A stretch of DNA of 64,000 bases from Cupriavidus oxalaticus (GTDB taxonomy: Bacteria > Pseudomonadota > Gammaproteobacteria > Burkholderiales > Burkholderiaceae), in contig NZ_CP038634.1 of assembly GCF_004768545.1 (NCBI RefSeq), positions 496,001-560,000 on the forward strand, written 5' to 3'. The position numbers were made by a program, and so were the translations under genes. Shown here one piece after another: positions 23,388-30,851 of this stretch. Position 1 is the stretch's first letter, and the number at the start of each line of letters is the position of its first letter. The notes under the pieces are model-generated. The model searched no databases. It was not told where the DNA came from and saw only the letters and a list, made by a program, of their open reading frames with translations.

Positions 23388-25097
23388 CTAGTGCATCCGG
23401 CCGTTGGCTGGCAGGCAGAGGGCGCGCAACAGCGCGGCCTGCACGGCTTCGGCATCAAAGGTTCGCCAGCGGGCGCAGACGTGCTGGTCGGGACGGATCA
23501 GGTAGCAGGTGCCCGGGCGGCCGTCGTAGCGGCGCGCAGCCAGGCCTTCGGCGTCGCTCACATGGCGCGGGCCATCGGGCGGTGCAGCCGGCTGGCCCGG
23601 CGGCACCACGAACAGCAGGCGCACCGGCACCGCGGCCATTGCCAGCCGGCGGCGCGCATCGTCCGGGATCTCGCTGCCGTCGCCAAAGACCAGCAGCGTG
23701 AAGGCGTTGCCCAGTTCGCCCAGTTCGCCGAGCAGCCAGCCCGGCTGCGCCTCGCCGTGGCGCCGCAGCGGCGCATCCGCGCACGGCGCACCGGGCACCA
23801 TCGCGCCCGCGAACACATCGCGATCCGGCGTGTTGAGCGGCGAATCCGCCAGCACCGTGGGCAGCGACAGCCGGCCGCTATTGACCAGCTGGCGCGCAAA
23901 CGCGTGACGGCGCGCGAGGCGCAGCACGGCATCGCGGAAGGTGCGGCTCACGGCGCTCTTGGGCGTGATGAAATCGGTGGAACGCGTCGAGTGGCGGATG
24001 TTCTCGTCGGCGGCGGCCTCGCGCTCGCTGGCATAACTGTCGAGCAAGGCGTCGCCAGCGCGGCCGGCCAGCACCAGTGCCAGTTTCCACGCCAGGTTCT
24101 CGGCATCCTGAACGCCGCTGTTGGCGCCGCGCGCGCCGAACGGCGAGACGCGGTGCGCGGCATCGCCGGCGAACAGCACGCGGCCGTGGCGGAAGGCATC
24201 CATGCGCTGGCAGCAGAAGGTATAGACGCTGACCCATTCCAGCGTGAAGGCCACGCCATCGCCCAGCATGGCGCGGATGCGCGGGATCACGCGCCCGGGC
24301 TGCTTCTCGGTTTCGGGGTCGGCGTCCCAGCCCAGCTGGAAATCGAGCCGCCAGACATCGTCGGGCTGCCGGTGCAGCAGCGCGGAGCGGCCCGGGTTGA
24401 ACGGCGGGTCGAACCAGAACCAGCGCTCGGCCGGGAACGGCGCCGCCATCTTCACATCGGCGATCAGGAAACGGTCGTGGAACACGCGGCCCTTGCTTTC
24501 CAGGCCAAGGCCCTGGCGCACCGCGCTGTGGGCGCCATCGGCGGCCACCACATAGCGCGCTTGCAGCACGTAGTCCCCATCAGGCGTCGAGACCGTCAGC
24601 GCGACGTTGTCCTGGGCTGGCGCAACGCCGGTGACGCGATGCCGCCAGCGGAGTTCAATGCCGGGCAGTTCGGCGGCGCGTTCGACCAGGAAGCTTTCCA
24701 GGTAGTACTGCTGCAGGTTGACGAAGGCCGGCCGGCGATGGCCGGCCTCTGGCAGCAGGTCGAAGCGGTACACCTGCTCGTCGCCGAAGAACACCTTGCC
24801 GACATGCCAGCTGACGCCCTTGGCCGCGACCCGTTCGCCGCAGCCGAGGCGGTCCAGGATATCCAGCGTGCGCTTGGCAAAGCAGATGGCGCGCGAGCCG
24901 GCGGCGAGCGTGTCGTCGTCATCCAGCACGACCACGGGAACGCCGCGCTGCGCCAGGTCGATCGCCGCGGTGAGTCCGACCGGCCCGGCGCCCACCACCG
25001 CGACGGGACGGATCGCATGCGCAGCCGCCGGCTGCGAGCGTTGCTCGGCGCCAGGCTGGTACGCGAAGGTGCGTTGCGGGTTGGTGGTGGTATCCAC
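23388..25097 (-). CDS. FAD-dependent aromatic-ring hydroxylase (PheA/TfdB/MhpA type)
   Basis: A 569-residue group A flavin monooxygenase. The FAD/NADPH motifs are all visible: VVGAGPVGLTAAIDLAQRG near residue 33, YVVAADGAHSAVRQ around 185, and VLFAGDAAHRVSPFGARGAN around 310. A thioredoxin-like C-terminal domain (about 430-569) is typical of phenol-hydroxylase-type members. The GTG start at 25097 has GGAG at good spacing. As first gene of the homogentisate operon it may make homogentisate from a hydroxyphenylacetate, for example as the flavoprotein part of a 3-hydroxyphenylacetate 6-hydroxylase. The substrate is inferred only from context. Confidence 0.8.
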   Translation of the reverse strand: MDTTTNPQRTFAYQPGAEQRSQPAAAHAIRPVAVVGAGPVGLTAAIDLAQRGVPVVVLDDDDTLAAGSRAICFAKRTLDILDRLGCGERVAAKGVSWHVGKVFFGDEQVYRFDLLPEAGHRRPAFVNLQQYYLESFLVERAAELPGIELRWRHRVTGVAPAQDNVALTVSTPDGDYVLQARYVVAADGAHSAVRQGLGLESKGRVFHDRFLIADVKMAAPFPAERWFWFDPPFNPGRSALLHRQPDDVWRLDFQLGWDADPETEKQPGRVIPRIRAMLGDGVAFTLEWVSVYTFCCQRMDAFRHGRVLFAGDAAHRVSPFGARGANSGVQDAENLAWKLALVLAGRAGDALLDSYASEREAAADENIRHSTRSTDFITPKSAVSRTFRDAVLRLARRHAFARQLVNSGRLSLPTVLADSPLNTPDRDVFAGAMVPGAPCADAPLRRHGEAQPGWLLGELGELGNAFTLLVFGDGSEIPDDARRRLAMAAVPVRLLFVVPPGQPAAPPDGPRHVSDAEGLAARRYDGRPGTCYLIRPDQHVCARWRTFDAEAVQAALLRALCLPANGRMH

Positions 25098-25169
25098 GGC
25101 GTCTCCATGCGGCGCTGCGCTGGCGCCCCGGGGACCCTTTGGCGGGCCCTGCCGGTCTGGGTGAGTTCG

Positions 25170-25215
25170 GTACGGAATTACGTAATCCGTAATTGATTTA
25201 CCATATCGTAATCTC
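25170..25215. promoter_or_regulatory. Palindromic control site upstream of the homogentisate operon
   Basis: A perfect 10-bp palindrome ATTACGTAAT (25177-25186), within a near-palindromic GGAATTACGTAATCC, lies about 80 bp upstream of the operon start. Two further CGTAAT half-sites follow (about 25187 and 25209). AT-rich palindromes like this bind IclR- or MarR-type homogentisate regulators in other proteobacteria, but no such regulator gene is in the window. Confidence 0.5.
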
Positions 25216-25549
25216 GCAAGACAGGCGTGTCAAACCCGTCTCGGCGAATGCGCAAGGTGGCGCACCCACTGGAGTTGTAGGCCGGAACCGGAAAAATGGA
25301 AAAGTGTGGCCTTCAACGCGCGTCAGGCTTGGACGCGGCAGTTAATGAAGTCGGGTAGAAAAATGCAGGCAATTACCGCGCGCAGGACCGCGGCGGCGTG
25401 ATAGAGGCGCCGGGCGGCGCTAGCAGCGCCCGGTCGATGACAACCGGCGCGGAGCGAGGGCCGCGCCGCGCCGGTTGCGGGATGGTGGTCTGGAACGCCA
25501 TCCGCCTGCGCCGGCCCGTGCAGACGTGGCCGGCCAGGCAGCGGCCGGT
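25216..25549. other. Intergenic region without a recognisable gene
   Basis: About 330 bp between the homogentisate-operon control site and the XRE regulator gene. No open frame with family-like composition, no RNA gene and no strong terminator was recognised. It probably contains only upstream sequence and the 3' untranslated end of the XRE transcript. Confidence 0.4.
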
Positions 25550-25936
25550 TCAGACCGGCTTGTGGCCTTCGCCCGTGCCGGAGCCGAAGCCGCCGCCCTG
25601 CGCCGGTGCCGCGGCGGGTGCCTGCGCACCGCCGGCGGCCGGCTGGCCGGCCATCGAGGCTGCCGTCACGCCGCCATTGCGGCTGGCGATAAAGGCGTTG
25701 ACATCTGCTGCGAGATGCTGCGGGGCCAGCACCACTTCCAGGCCCAGCGCCTCGCAGGCAGCGAGGAATGTCGACATGCGGGGATCGGCTTGCCCCGATT
25801 CTGCCCGCAGGTAGGCTTCCCGCGAGATGCCCGCTTTTCGGGCGACGTCCTCTTGCTTGAGCTTGCGCGCGCGGCGCAGCGCCCGCAGTTGCCGGAACGG
25901 TTCGCTAGCGCCTCTTGGCACGGCTGTACTGTTCAT
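25550..25936 (-). CDS. XRE-family helix-turn-helix protein with a disordered tail
   Basis: A 128-residue protein. A Cro/CI-type helix-turn-helix occupies about residues 14-70 (FRQLRALRRARKLKQEDVAR; GISREAYLRAESGQADPRMS), followed by a short helical part and a low-complexity Ala/Pro/Gly tail. There is no enzymatic or toxin partner beside it: the downstream gene is far away and the upstream neighbour is the divergent tetR unit. GGAG precedes the ATG at 25936. It may regulate itself or a distant target; a solitary antitoxin role is possible but unsupported. Confidence 0.8.
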   Translation of the reverse strand: MNSTAVPRGASEPFRQLRALRRARKLKQEDVARKAGISREAYLRAESGQADPRMSTFLAACEALGLEVVLAPQHLAADVNAFIASRNGGVTAASMAGQPAAGGAQAPAAAPAQGGGFGSGTGEGHKPV

Positions 25937-26245
25937 GTCGGTCTCCAGTCACCAGTGAAAAAAAGTGCGCGGACGTGCATTCGAGTATAGAGCACGCAAA
26001 GCGTTCCGTATGTAACCGCCGAAACACTTTGTGCAGATTTCTTCCAAGTCCGCAATTCGCCTCTTGCCCCGGCCGGCAAACGGAAGGCAAAAGGCCGCAT
26101 CCTGCACAACATCGTCGCAACGCAGGGAGACTAACGACCCTTGGCGGTTTGCGTTGACGTCACACGCTCTGTGTACGACGTTATGGCCTTCGCTGCACAA
26201 CTTCGCAAGTCGGGGCAACTACCATGCATCCGGTTTCGTTGACAA
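25937..26245. other. Divergent intergenic region between the XRE and TetR genes
   Basis: About 310 bp separate the XRE gene from the TetR operator. The part next to the XRE gene is unusually AT-rich for this window and probably carries its promoter. No coding frame or RNA gene was recognised. Confidence 0.4.
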
Positions 26246-26261
26246 ACCGACCGGTCGTGCT
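26246..26261 (+). promoter_or_regulatory. TetR operator-like site 1
   Basis: ACCGACCGGTCGTGCT lies 12 bp upstream of the tetR start and contains the perfect palindrome CGACCGGTCG (26248-26257). The same 16-mer with one change occurs in inverted orientation upstream of the hydrolase gene, which strongly suggests both are bound by the encoded TetR protein. Confidence 0.7.
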
Positions 26262-26273
26262 ATTCTCCACTGC

Positions 26274-26879
26274 ATGCAAAAGGGACAACTCACCCGCCAC
26301 GCCATCATCCAGCAGGCGCTCGATACCGCAACCAAGGTCGGCTTCGAGCAGCTCTCGCTGGCCACGCTTGCCGCGGACACCAATATGTCCAAGAGCGGCC
26401 TGTATGCGCACTTCAAGTCCAAGGAGGCGTTGCAGCAGGCGGTGCTGGACCTCGCCATCGAACGCTTCGGCGAAATCGTGGTGCGGCCGGCAATGCGCCA
26501 CCCGCGCGGCATGCCGCGGCTGCAGGCCATGTTCGAGGGCTACCTGGAGTGGCTGGGCGGGACGGTGACGCAGGGCCGCTGCCTGTTCATGGCGCTGGGG
26601 CAGGAATACCGCGACCGGCCGGGCACGATCCGGGACCTGGTGGTGCAATCGCTGAAAGACTGGCACAGCACCGTGGCACGCATGGCGGCCGATGCGGTCG
26701 ACGAAGGCCAGTTCGGCACGAGCGTGGAGCCGCGGCAATTTGCCTTCGAACTGTCCGGCATCGGCATGGCGTTCCAGCAGTCGTTCAAGCTGCTCGGCCG
26801 CGCCGACGCCGAAGCCATGGCGCGGCGTGCGTTTGGCGCCCTGGTGGCACGCGCCACCGAGGGCGCGACGCAGGTCTGA
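26274..26879 (+). CDS. TetR-family transcriptional repressor
   Basis: A 201-residue TetR regulator. The N-terminal helix-turn-helix (about residues 8-55) reads IIQQALDTATKVGFEQLSLA then AADTNMSKSGLYAHFKSKEA, a textbook recognition-helix region. A helical ligand-binding domain follows (MFEGYLEWLGGTVTQGRCLF). The start at 26274 is 12 bp after an operator-like palindrome, implying autorepression. A second near-identical operator precedes the alpha/beta hydrolase gene downstream, so the regulator probably controls that gene as well, perhaps in response to a hydrophobic ester or its product. Confidence 0.9.
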   Translation: MQKGQLTRHAIIQQALDTATKVGFEQLSLATLAADTNMSKSGLYAHFKSKEALQQAVLDLAIERFGEIVVRPAMRHPRGMPRLQAMFEGYLEWLGGTVTQGRCLFMALGQEYRDRPGTIRDLVVQSLKDWHSTVARMAADAVDEGQFGTSVEPRQFAFELSGIGMAFQQSFKLLGRADAEAMARRAFGALVARATEGATQV

Positions 26880-26905
26880 ACGGAAACACCACGAAACAAC
26901 ATTGG

Positions 26906-26953
26906 CGCCGGCACTATCCAGCCGGCGGGCAACAACCTTCCGGCCGCTTTTTT
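26906..26953 (+). terminator. Terminator-like hairpin after tetR
   Basis: A 7-bp stem CGCCGGC / GCCGGCG (26906-26927) is followed about 20 bp later by six Ts (26948-26953). An alternative GCCGG/CCGGC hairpin (26921-26944) lies closer to the T-run. It probably limits readthrough from tetR into the hydrolase gene. Confidence 0.45.
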
Positions 26954-26964
26954 ATACCAAAAAA

Positions 26965-26980
26965 AGCACGACTGGTCGGT
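26965..26980 (-). promoter_or_regulatory. TetR operator-like site 2
   Basis: The reverse complement, ACCGACCAGTCGTGCT, matches operator site 1 at 15 of 16 positions. It sits between the tetR terminator and the hydrolase start at 27066, the right place to repress that gene. Confidence 0.7.
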
Positions 26981-27065
26981 CCTAAAAATGCGCGCGGAAA
27001 GCCGCCGGCTGGCACCGGCTCCGATGATGCCGCGCCAATCCAGCAACCGATTGGAGGTGCAGGTC

Positions 27066-28049
27066 GTGACGCAAGCAGTCTCTTCCCCTTCCCCGGCGAC
27101 TTCCGCCGCCGCTGCCCCCAATGCCAGGCCAGCGGGTAACGTACCCGCCGCTCTACCCGGCTGGCAGCGGCTGCGCTGGCAGGCGGGCAGCCTGGTATCG
27201 CCATCCGCGACCGCGCGTGCGCTCGAGCGCCTCTGGTTCTCGCCGCCGCGCGCCGCCCTGACGTCGGCGGCCCGCCGCTTCCTGGACAGCGCCCGCAGCG
27301 ACTGGGCCCTGGTGACCGGTCACGGGCCCAGCCGCAGGGTGCGCGTCTACCGCTGGGGCGACTCCGGTCCGGTGGTATTGCTCGCCCACGGCTGGGGCGG
27401 CCATGCCGGGCAATGGCATGCGGTGGCCGACAGCCTGGTCGCAGCCGGAATGCGCGTGGTGGCCTTCGATGCGCTGTCGCATGGCGCTTCCGATGCGGGC
27501 ACGCGCGGCGCGGCGCAGACCTCGGTGCTGGAAATGTCGCGTTCGTTGCTTGCCGCCGCCTGGCATGCCGGGCCGGTTCACGCCGTGGTGGCGCATTCGC
27601 TCGGCGGCGCGGCCACGGCGCTGGCGCTGCGCGAGGGCCTGCCGGCACGCGCGGCGGTGCTGGTCGGTTCGCCCGCCGATATGCACGCCGCGTGCGCGGC
27701 GCTGGCCTGGCAGCTCGGCATTGCGCCAGCGGTCCTGGCACGCATGCAGCGGCAGAGCGAGCGCTGGCTCGGCATGCCGTGGTCGGCGTTCAACGTACCG
27801 GAGATCGGGCGTTCGCGACCGGTGCCGCCGACGCTGGTGATCCACGACCGCGGCGACAAGGAGGTGCGCTGGGAAGACGGGGCCGCAATCGCCGGCGCCT
27901 GGCCCGGCGCCGAGCTGGTCACCACCGACGGGCTCGGCCATCGCCGCATCCTGCAGGACTCCGCCGTGATCGACCGGATCGCCGCCTTTGTCCGGCCCAG
28001 GGCCGCGGGCACAGTGACAGCCCCGGCGGCCGCCCTCGCAGTGAACTGA
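27066..28049 (+). CDS. Alpha/beta-hydrolase (esterase/lipase-like)
   Basis: About 327 residues with an alpha/beta-hydrolase fold: oxyanion-region VVLLAHGWGGHAGQW, nucleophile elbow VVAHSLGGAATAL, the acid region VIHDRGDKEV and the terminal His in DGLGHRRILQD. It should hydrolyse an ester or thioester; the substrate is unknown. I chose the GTG at 27066 because GGAGG lies 8 nt upstream. The frame is open back to an ATG at 26988, only 7 bp after operator site 2, which is the alternative start. Transcription is probably repressed by the adjacent TetR protein. Confidence 0.75.
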   Translation: MTQAVSSPSPATSAAAAPNARPAGNVPAALPGWQRLRWQAGSLVSPSATARALERLWFSPPRAALTSAARRFLDSARSDWALVTGHGPSRRVRVYRWGDSGPVVLLAHGWGGHAGQWHAVADSLVAAGMRVVAFDALSHGASDAGTRGAAQTSVLEMSRSLLAAAWHAGPVHAVVAHSLGGAATALALREGLPARAAVLVGSPADMHAACAALAWQLGIAPAVLARMQRQSERWLGMPWSAFNVPEIGRSRPVPPTLVIHDRGDKEVRWEDGAAIAGAWPGAELVTTDGLGHRRILQDSAVIDRIAAFVRPRAAGTVTAPAAALAVN

Positions 28050-28063
28050 ATCCGGAGGACATC

Positions 28064-28393
28064 ATGTTCCTGGTAAGCAACGATATGACCGCCACCCTGC
28101 CCGCACGCAGTTCGCTGCGGCTGGTGGCCGATCCGGGCGAGCACGTCGCGGTGCGCTGCACCGAGGGCGAGCTATGGCTGATCCGTGACGGCGATCCGAA
28201 AGACACTTCCCTCGCCGCCAGCGAATCGTTTACGGTGCCGGAGGCTGGCACCGTAGATCTCTACGCCATCACCCGGGCCAGCGTGCGTGTCACGCGCTGC
28301 AGGACGGGAGCGGCCGGTGCGCGCGGCTGGCGGCACTGGCTTGCTCGTTTCCTGCCGATGCAACGTACCGCCTATTCGGGTACACACCGCTGA
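28064..28393 (+). CDS. DUF2917-like protein
   Basis: A 109-residue protein with GGAGG before its ATG, 14 bp after the hydrolase stop, so co-transcribed with it. The core (residues about 15-75) reads like a small cupin-type beta barrel of the DUF2917 family: LRLVADPGEHVAVRC, GELWLIRDGDPKD, ESFTVPEAGTVDLYAI. The C terminus is basic. No catalytic role is known for the family. Confidence 0.6.
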   Translation: MFLVSNDMTATLPARSSLRLVADPGEHVAVRCTEGELWLIRDGDPKDTSLAASESFTVPEAGTVDLYAITRASVRVTRCRTGAAGARGWRHWLARFLPMQRTAYSGTHR

Positions 28394-28514
28394 GCCCTGG
28401 ACCATTCGTTGCCGGCAGGCACGCGCTTGCGCGCTGGCGGATGGTACGGATTTCAGGCGGTTAATTGCATTATTACCGACGGGTGACGTAGCGCCGCCCG
28501 CATCCAGCCCCGGC

Positions 28515-28856
28515 TCAGATCCGCAGCCTTGCCAGCACCGCGCGCGCGACCGGCTGCAGCCAGCCGCGCCGCCACGTGAGCGTGAAAGCGACCGCCATCG
28601 CACCGGCCATCATCGCCAGCGCCCACAGCAGCACGCCAAAGCCTGCGCCGTTGGCCGGCAGCGCGGCCGCGGCGCCCAGGGCCACCAGCGCCCAGGCCGC
28701 GCCGCGCAGGCGCCGGCGCGACCGATCCGGCAAATCGCCGCCCTGCCCCGACAGCTCGTTCCAGTGCCGCTCGGTGGCGCAGGCAAACAGCACGAAGGCG
28801 CCATACGCGCACAGCGCCAGCGCGATCAGCAACAGGTGGTCAAGCGCGTTCGGCAT
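28515..28856 (-). CDS. DUF3325-type small inner-membrane protein of the iron-uptake operon
   Basis: A 113-residue protein with about three transmembrane helices (LLLIALALCAYGAFVLFACA; a pair in GAAWALVALGAAAALP and GVLLWALAMMAGAMAVAFTL) and the ATERH motif after the first helix that I associate with DUF3325. It is the last gene of the block running from the one-module NRPS; its start lies inside the end of the PepSY gene (17-bp overlap). Small proteins of this kind recur next to TonB-dependent receptors with PepSY and DUF3649 partners and probably assist the reductase complex. Confidence 0.75.
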   Translation of the reverse strand: MPNALDHLLLIALALCAYGAFVLFACATERHWNELSGQGGDLPDRSRRRLRGAAWALVALGAAAALPANGAGFGVLLWALAMMAGAMAVAFTLTWRRGWLQPVARAVLARLRI

Positions 28857-30462
28857 GCTCTGCCTCCTTCAGGTCTGATGCAGCCGCCGACCGGGCCGCT
28901 TCCACTTGCCCGACGCGGCGTGCCGTCGTCAGGGTGAGCGCGCCGGTCAGCAGCAGCGCGATATCGACACCCGCCACGGCAAACTGCCCGCGGGCCAGCG
29001 CCAGCGGCAGCCAGTCGCCGGTGGTCAGGCCGTTGCACACCGGCGCCGCCAGCGCCAGCACGGCGATCGCCAGGCATTGCTGCCGCCACGGCACCAGCGT
29101 GCGGCTGCCTGGCCGCATCGCCACGCGCGCGTGGATGGCCGTGGCCAGCCAGACCAGGAAGAACAACCCCGCCTCGATGAACTCGCGCGACGGCAGCGTC
29201 ATCGGCAGCAGGCGATTGGCCACCATCATCGCCAGCATCGCGATCACCAGCCCGGTCGTCATGGCCGCGGTGACCGCGGCGGCCAGGCGCACGCCGCGCT
29301 CGCCATGGCGCGCATGGCGCTTGTCGAGCCAGTACAGCTGCCCCGTGCCAATCAGCACGCAACCGGCCAGACCGCCAAGGAAATACAGCCAGCGCAGCGG
29401 CCAGTGGTCGAAGGCGATGAAGTGCATGCCGGTCAGGAAGCGCTGCGTAGTCGCCGCGGGCTGCAGCGGCACGTGGTGCAGCAGCGCCCCGCTGGCGCCG
29501 TCGAAGTAGGCGGCGTCGTCCGCCAGGCTGACGCGGTCGCCCACCGAGCGGCTGACCTTGACCACCGCGTTGGCGTCGCCCGGGTTCCAGACGCGGATCG
29601 CCGCCGGCGCCGCCCCGCCCCAGCGCGCTCGCGCGGCCTCGACCATCGGCCCGAGCGGCGCCAGCGGCGCGGCCATGCCCGCAGCCGGTCGCGAATAGCC
29701 CGATACGGCCTGTTCGTAGAAGGCATTGGGCTGCTGGTACAGCGCGTCGATGCCGGCCGGGATCAGGATCATGTAGACGATGCAGATGCCGGAGAAGGAA
29801 ATCACCGCATGGAACGGCAGCGCCAGCACGCCGGTCAGGTTGTGCAGGTCGAGCAGGCTGCGCTGCAATTGCTTGCGCGGCCGGAAGGTGAAGAAATCGC
29901 GGAAGATGCGCACATGCACGATCACGCCGGACACAATCGCCGCCAGCATCGCCATCGCCGCCAGCCCCACCAGCCAATAGCCGATGTTCCACACGCGCAG
30001 GTGCAGGTTGTAGTGCAGCGGATAGAAGAAGGACGATGCCCCCAGCGTGCCGACATCCGGCAGCAGCGCGCCGGTGCGCGGGTCGGCCAGGCGGATCTGC
30101 CCGCCGGCCGCGGCATAGCGCACGCGCGCGATCATCACCGGCGTGCGCGCCTCGGGCAGCGTCACGGCCCATTCGCGCAGCGGCTTGCCCGCAGCCAGCG
30201 CGTCCACGGCGCGCGGCACCACGGTGTCGATATCGATGACGGGCGGCGCGGCCTCGATGCGCGTGGCCGGCATCATCCAGCGGTCGATTTCCCGGTCGAA
30301 TACCGCGACCGACCCCATAAAAAAGGCCACCATCAGCACGCCGCCGAGCAGCACGCCGATCCAGGTATGCGCCCAGGTCATCGCCTGGCGCAGCCCGCCT
30401 TCGTGGGCGGCGGTCTTGTTCGCCGCGGCGCGGCCATTGTTCTTGCGTAGGGTCTTGCTCAC
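28840..30462 (-). CDS. PepSY-domain inner-membrane protein, probable ferric-siderophore reductase component
   Basis: A 540-residue PepSY-associated membrane protein of the PiuB/FoxB/FpvG type. The first helix starts at WAHTWIGVLLGGVLMVAFFM, whose His is typical of these heme-binding four-helix proteins. Further His-bearing helices include LHYNLHLRVWNIGYWLVG, LLDLHNLTGVLALPFHAVIS and MHFIAFDHWPLRWLYFLGG. Periplasmic PepSY segments lie between them. Homologues reduce ferric siderophores at the inner membrane to release iron in the periplasm. The GTG start at 30462 overlaps the DUF3649 stop (GTGA), so the genes are coupled. Downstream of the TonB receptor, it should act on the siderophore made here. 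Confidence 0.82.
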   Translation of the reverse strand: MSKTLRKNNGRAAANKTAAHEGGLRQAMTWAHTWIGVLLGGVLMVAFFMGSVAVFDREIDRWMMPATRIEAAPPVIDIDTVVPRAVDALAAGKPLREWAVTLPEARTPVMIARVRYAAAGGQIRLADPRTGALLPDVGTLGASSFFYPLHYNLHLRVWNIGYWLVGLAAMAMLAAIVSGVIVHVRIFRDFFTFRPRKQLQRSLLDLHNLTGVLALPFHAVISFSGICIVYMILIPAGIDALYQQPNAFYEQAVSGYSRPAAGMAAPLAPLGPMVEAARARWGGAAPAAIRVWNPGDANAVVKVSRSVGDRVSLADDAAYFDGASGALLHHVPLQPAATTQRFLTGMHFIAFDHWPLRWLYFLGGLAGCVLIGTGQLYWLDKRHARHGERGVRLAAAVTAAMTTGLVIAMLAMMVANRLLPMTLPSREFIEAGLFFLVWLATAIHARVAMRPGSRTLVPWRQQCLAIAVLALAAPVCNGLTTGDWLPLALARGQFAVAGVDIALLLTGALTLTTARRVGQVEAARSAAASDLKEAEHAERA

Positions 30463-30782
30463 GCGAGCCGCTCCCCGAGCCATTGCGCCACGCCCGCGCC
30501 GATGCCCGCGCCCGCCAGCAGCACCAGCCACGTGCGCCACAGCCGCCGCGTCACCAGCGCCCACAGCGACATCATCGGGAACAGCAGGAAGGCGAACATC
30601 GAAAACCAGAGCACCGCTTCGCTGCGCGCCAAACCGAGGCGCCAGCCAAGCACGGCGCCACCGGCGGTGACGCCCCAGGTAAATGCGTAGCTGCCGGCCA
30701 GCGCGGCCAGCGCGCGGGCGGTCATCGCCAGCGCCGGGACCATGGCGCCGCGCGACGGCAGGGATGAGGGACTATTGGTCAT
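30459..30782 (-). CDS. DUF3649-type inner-membrane protein
   Basis: A 107-residue protein with three predicted helices (ALAALAGSYAFTWGVTAGG, AVLWFSMFAFLLFPMMSLWA, WLVLLAGAGIGAGVAQWL). Family DUF3649 is commonly found between a TonB-dependent siderophore receptor and a PepSY reductase, exactly as here. AGGA precedes the ATG at 30782; a longer start at 30800 is possible. It is likely an accessory of the PepSY protein, whose start it overlaps. Confidence 0.72.
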   Translation of the reverse strand: MTNSPSSLPSRGAMVPALAMTARALAALAGSYAFTWGVTAGGAVLGWRLGLARSEAVLWFSMFAFLLFPMMSLWALVTRRLWRTWLVLLAGAGIGAGVAQWLGERLA

Positions 30783-30851
30783 TGGAATATCCTGCAACAC
30801 GCGGCCGGCGTAGGGGTGCGGGCCTGCCGCAACGCCACGCCGGCATTGCGC

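Noticed and set aside
21963..25196. 1077-residue plus-strand open frame over the homogentisate operon
   Set aside because: Lies antisense to hmgA and the FAD hydroxylase, whose family motifs are intact; no domain recognised.
25550..25936. XRE protein as antitoxin of a toxin-antitoxin pair
   Set aside because: No toxin-like gene lies next to it; the only adjacent sequence is non-coding or the divergent tetR unit.
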